From: Strigamia acuminata
Taxonomy: Eukaryota; Arthropoda; Chilopoda; Geophilomorpha; Linotaeniidae
Reading direction: 5' to 3'
DNA: 60,000 nucleotides
Assembly (NCBI GenBank): GCA_949358305.1
Contig: OX442318.1
Span: 14,926,517 to 14,986,516 of the forward strand
A program made the translations under genes and the position numbers. Under the pieces are notes generated by a model. That model was not told the DNA's origin, did no database searches, and saw only the letters and a program-made list of their open reading frames with translations. Position 1 is the first letter of the stretch. Every line of letters starts with the position of its first letter. Shown in pieces: positions 56,203 through 60,000 of this stretch.

Positions 56203-56987
56203 AATAAAAGTTTTAAATTCTTTATTACTAAAGAACGATAACACACTTTATAAAAAATACACTTCAAAATAACAATACACTTCGTTAAGGTTAAGTTTAA
56301 ACTCCACGTGCTGGGTAAACGTGTTAAACTATCGATAAATTTTAAACAATCAAATGAATCCTACTACAAGTAAACTAGCGTCGGGTGAGAATGCGCTTTA
56401 AACTATTTGTTAAAATAATAGATGAAATACACTTAACTTTAGCTGGTTTACGGCGTGGAAAATTCGAATCGGGACTGAACGGGACGGCGTGGTCAAGATG
56501 GCTACTGGAACACGTGTACGCGGGTCTGGTCTGGATACGAATGGTCCTCTGCAGTCTGGATCCGCGTGGCATCGAGGATCGATAATCCTTTAATCCCTCG
56601 ATACTTTATTGGTGGAAAGTTATTTTATCCAATGATAAAATGGAAACTAATCCTTTATTTTAGTAGTTTTCTACTACGTCCGCACTTTGGCCTGGTCAAT
56701 CTCGTTACTGATTGGATATTTCTTACGAAAATATTCAACTAACATTGAAATTTTACCAAGCCTTTTTTCGTGAAAATTAAAATTAATTTTACTTCGATTT
56801 TAAGTGTTTTTTCAACACAACGAAACTTTCCCTTTAATGTTAGAGTTCTCACGAATCCCAACGTTCTTAAAGAGGATTCCCTACTTCGCAAAAGCAGAGA
56901 CATATAAAATGTTTTGAAATGTTATACTCTTTATTTATCTCAATTTTCACTTTTATTTAAATTCGGTAAATTTAAACTTTGCAACCT
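56203..56987 (-). other. 5' leader of the long-LTR gypsy element
   Basis: 785 nt between the primer site and Gag. No significant frame; probably holds packaging signals and, if ORF3 is made by splicing, a donor that I could not pick out with confidence. Confidence 0.6.
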
Positions 56988-57005
56988 ATCTCGGTGGGAC
57001 CTCCA
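56988..57005 (-). promoter_or_regulatory. Primer-binding site, tRNA-Gln
   Basis: Coding-strand TGGAGGTCCCACCGAGAT is complementary over 18 nt to the 3' end of metazoan tRNA-Gln (ATCTCGGTGGGACCTCCA), 2 nt from the 5' LTR. The length of the match makes this assignment strong. Confidence 0.93.
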
Positions 57006-57007
57006 CG

Positions 57008-58672
57008 TGTGACGGTGACGACCACAACTCCTATCGCATGATAGTACCGGGTATAAGTCGCGTGAAATAGTGAATAGTAACGAGATAAATAAATACAACA
57101 GAGTTATCAAAACAAGACATTTATTGTTATCAAACAATATAAACAAATCTAAAGTTATACAAATGACTAATGCCGACATTTGGCAAGTTAAATACAAGCT
57201 AAACTATACATGAAATTGGCTGTAAAACAGCCCTGAAATAATATGATTACGGTTATTGGTGATCCGGGGTTCGGGAACGGCAAAACGCCCGCTCGACCGA
57301 GTTAAAGATGTCGTCTATACGTAGCCGGGCTGGCTGTGTCCTCGCGGCTTCCGTCGGCGCGTCGTAATCGTGGAACTGGTTCCTTCGCGTTCCATCGCGT
57401 TCCTGGTTCGTATCTGGTGTAATGGTCCGTGTAATGCTGTTGGTTCGATCCGAGAGGTGCGGTTGACTCATGTGCACCGCCACAACTAGGGTTGGAAATT
57501 GGTAATGAATAAATGTAGTCATTTATTCGCCAAGGTTCCGCTTGCGAATTATATTTAATTCGCGATGTTGTGAGTTTAATAAATTAACTCAATAAATTGT
57601 ATTCAATTTATTGTTACGAATTTGATTCGTCATACAGTGAAATAAGTCTCGTGACTTACTTCGGTTGTTAACTTGTTGTCAAGTTTAAACAATTAAGGTG
57701 TATTTATCAACTACAAAATATAATAAAGGTTAAACATCGCAACACACAATTGCCGTCAAAGTTCGCCTTGCTGAGCAGAACAGTATCGCGCGTGCCCTAA
57801 ATAACAGTGCGGTGAGAGACGGCACTGGTATTCAGGGGGATATAGCCCGCAGTTCTGCACAACAGAATTAATCACCCGAGATACTACTCATAAGTAGACT
57901 GCTTTGGCACCATCACCGAAGAGATATAACTTTCCCAAACACATAGTGCTACTGGCGGTAACTGCATGTTTTGCATGCAGACTGCTTTGGCACCATCAAG
58001 TGATGGAGTCAATCTCTTTCAGTAACAGTGCTACTAACGGTTACTAAATACTTTGGTATCACACGTGATTCTATTGTCCGACCACGAGGATACTTATGCG
58101 GGAGGCTTTCTCCTCGGCAAGACCGTTTGACGGAAACATTAACAGTCCGAACTTCGCCTTCAGTTGACGGGGGTTGCATGGCTCAGCAGAGCCATGCTAT
58201 GCATGGACCGGTAGGCCCATGCCCTGAGTAAGAAACAGTTATTTGACATGCGGAACATACCAAATAACCAGAAATCAAGAACTAACTTAACTTCCTGTTG
58301 TCAGGGAGTTTTATACTCGGTGGGATTAGGTTCCACCAATCTCGTATCGCAGGAAGTGGATACGGAGATGCAAATTGGGATTATGTTAATCTTTTAGCAT
58401 AAACCGGAACTGGATACCGGGGACAGGAAATGGATACACAGAACGGAAATACATTCAAAACCGTGTTCCTCGTCATGTATCGGTGATAAAACAGTAACGC
58501 CTATTTTATCTTCTTAAGTATTGATAATATACCTTTATATTATCGATGTGAATCACATTTGGTCGTATCAAACATAATAATATGTTTGTGAACTATTTAT
58601 ATGGGAAATAGTAAGCTCGAGGTTGAATTTGCCGCTAGTACTAGTGGCGCCATCTATTGCTAATTTGTCACA
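57008..58672 (-). repeat. Long 5' LTR (1665 bp)
   Basis: Carries the promoter used for the element: TATAAATA at 58594-58601 on the minus strand, 71 nt from the LTR start. U3 is therefore very short and most of the 1.66 kb is R/U5, giving a transcribed leader of about 1.5 kb plus 0.8 kb before Gag. The TAGT duplication follows at 58673-58676. Confidence 0.95.
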
Positions 58673-58715
58673 TAGTTTTGATTTCATCAATATTGTGGAC
58701 TTTTTTTTTTTTAAT

Positions 58716-59087
58716 TTACCTGAACACTCTTCTGAAGCATTGTTTTTCCGTGTGAGAAGATACTTGTATAAGTCGATAAATATTTGTCTGTAGTGTAATG
58801 CAGTCTTGTTTGTGCAAGTACTGTATAAGCAATGTGTTAGAGTTGTCACATTTTCCTAGTCGGATTGCCAATATATACGGTTGGGTGTTGCCCACCCGAG
58901 CCGTCAAATGATCCATAGTTCTTTGAAATGTTGCCGGTGCCGACGAGGTTTTGTAAAACAAACGGTTCACTCGAAAAAGATCGAAGTGAGTATTAATTGT
59001 ACAATACTCGCGACTCTCCTCATCCAATTCAAGCTGATTGTCTGAATTGAGCTGAATTGAGATCAAGCATTCAATATGTCTCGCCAT
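58716..59087 (-). pseudogene. Decayed gypsy reverse-transcriptase fragment
   Basis: The minus strand encodes LELDEESREYCTINTHFDLF followed by RVNRLFYKTSSAPATFQRTMD. This corresponds to the RT palm segment between the LDxxxGYxQ motif and the SAPxxFQ motif of Ty3/gypsy (usual RLPFGxxSAPAxFQRxMD). The YxDD box and everything beyond are missing or scrambled. It is unrelated in sequence detail to the neighbouring long-LTR element and probably belongs to an older insertion. Confidence 0.75.
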
Positions 59088-59090
59088 TGC

Positions 59091-59664
59091 TTTGCTGCGA
59101 TATCCGAAAAGAGAGGCAACGGATATGAATTTGGCAAGATTGTAGCAACCAGCGATCTTGATCGTGCCGTATAAATACGGAGTATATTATAAAATACACT
59201 TTCAAGTGCATTGTCAAACTCAATACATTATAATACATTGCAATATATTTTTTTTAATCGTATGGGAGTACCGGTATTCATTTATCACATTAACGGGATG
59301 AATTTTTATACGAGTTAGTTAATCGTTGGAAAATTTCTACATTGGAAATATTGCATTCTTTGTGTTATGTTTGTACTAACTAAAATTTAAAATTATTATT
59401 TGTGGATGTACACACAAAGCCGGAAAACATCTATTTCTATGCCGACCCAATCAAATATTTTTAGGACAGGTTACCATAAATTCACTCTCAAAAAAGTGAT
59501 AATGATTGGATCAAACTGAGGAGTGGAAGAAAACCAGCTAAGGCGGAGATATCAAATTCCTGAGAAGTGTCCACAACACTAAGGCGACAAGCCAGTTTGC
59601 TTCTGTTTTTGATTTATAGGCAAGAGAGAGAACCCAATCGCAGCAGCCTAAAACATAAGATAAA
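59091..59664. other. No feature recognised
   Basis: AT-rich sequence between two transposon remnants; no coding or repeat structure found. Confidence 0.5.
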
Positions 59665-59930
59665 AATAAACTTTGACCGAAAGTAGAGACTGGGATGGGA
59701 CTATGGGAGTGTGCCTTAAACTGCGAGAAAAAAAAACCTACATTGGGGAAACACAGACAGCCTTAAAACAGTGTATTGACGGACGCAACAGGCCCATCCG
59801 TAACCAAGACGATAGGAGTGCCATCTTCAAACACACCCAGATGCAAAAAGGTGCCCACTTCATGAACTGTGAAGAAGCCATAAGGCTGTTGAATAAGCTC
59901 AATTTCTTGACAAGTAGGATTCTGTAAGGC
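59665..59930 (+). pseudogene. Penelope-like GIY-YIG endonuclease remnant
   Basis: The plus strand reads KTYIGETQTALKQCIDGRNR, then DDRSAIFKHTQMQKGAHFMN and CEEAIRL. This matches the pattern of the GIY-YIG nuclease at the C-terminus of Penelope-like retroelements (YIGET..L..R...H, then SA...H ... G H ...). The GIY half and the RT are not visible. A TAA follows HFMNCEEAIRLLNKL within about 12 codons. Likely a 5'-truncated, decayed copy. A UvrC-type or other GIY-YIG protein is less likely given the SAIFKH context. Confidence 0.65.
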
Positions 59931-60000
59931 GGAGGGCGACAACGTAGAGAAAACAAAGACATGAACAGGAGGAAATGTTGGCCTTACTTAGGCTTATCAC

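Larger units (their letters stand above)
45504..58672 (-). mobile_element. 13.2-kb Ty3/gypsy retrotransposon with long LTRs, -1 frameshift and a third ORF
   Basis: Two 1665-bp LTRs, identical by eye, begin TGTGACGG and end TTGTCACA, with TAGT duplicated at 45500-45503 and 58673-58676. Minus-strand order: LTR, tRNA-Gln primer site, 0.8-kb leader, Gag, Pol (PR-RT-RNase H-IN), ORF3, polypurine tract, LTR. All three large frames are open, so it may be autonomous. The domain order is Ty3/gypsy. Long LTRs recall lineages such as Osvaldo or Ulysses, but I cannot place it without a tree. No env-like signal peptide or transmembrane anchor is seen. Confidence 0.96.

Overview
This is an invertebrate (probably arthropod-like) nuclear genome window, AT-rich and dominated by transposable elements. 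The evidence is intron-style splice signals, pieces of metazoan nuclear genes (RIOK1 and UAP56/DDX39B), abundant pentanucleotide microsatellites, a GGGGCCGTCC-type MITE that I know mainly from arthropods, and Ty3/gypsy, Ty1/copia and Penelope sequences. I recognise no intact single-copy host gene, no rRNA or tRNA gene and no prokaryotic feature.

Layout. 1-4094 is anonymous AT-rich DNA with a pyrimidine microsatellite and a TA-flanked MITE. 4095-9649 looks like one large inverted-repeat unit. Its imperfect termini (CCCAAGTAAC / CCCAGGTAGC) lead into foldback or satellite arrays: alternating inverted repeats on the left and a 151-bp tandem repeat on the right. Its interior carries broken exons of RIOK1 (minus strand) and UAP56 (plus strand), with splice sites still visible, plus exon-like pieces I cannot name. 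10556-10873 is a PIF/Harbinger-type MITE with a TAA duplication.

12137-23925 is a nested pair. A Mag-like Ty3/gypsy element (169-bp LTRs, tRNA-Ser primer site, ACCAC target duplication) is split by a complete Ty1/copia element at 14346-21365 (477-bp LTRs, tRNA-iMet primer site, AAAAC target duplication, intact Gag-Pol frame). Both LTR pairs look identical, so both insertions are recent.

23926-34950 holds microsatellites, a TTAA-flanked foldback MITE and no recognisable gene. 34951-39109 is a decayed mosaic: copia Gag/protease sequence with a solo LTR inserted in it, joined in frame to the integrase end of a gypsy element that is itself broken by a MITE. 39110-45500 has another MITE, a possible solo LTR, a 15-bp minisatellite and a decayed integrase.

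45504-58672 is the most informative element: a 13.2-kb Ty3/gypsy retrotransposon on the minus strand with matching 1665-bp LTRs, an 18-nt tRNA-Gln primer site and a TAGT target duplication. Gag and Pol lie in different frames and meet in a 25-nt overlap. That overlap holds a textbook -1 frameshift signal: A AAA AAC, a 6-nt spacer made of two UAG stops, then an 8-bp G-rich hairpin. Downstream of Pol is an unexplained 536-codon third ORF. It has a nuclear-localisation/SUMO-interaction-like N-terminus and a DnaJ-like CxxCxGxG cysteine cluster, and a splice acceptor sits next to its ATG. It does not look like an envelope gene. The window ends with a gypsy RT remnant and a Penelope GIY-YIG endonuclease remnant.

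No two of these genes form a host pathway. The functional logic is that of separate retroelements (Gag particle, then PR/RT/RNase H/IN from Pol, primed by host tRNAs) stacked in a transposon-rich, gene-poor region.
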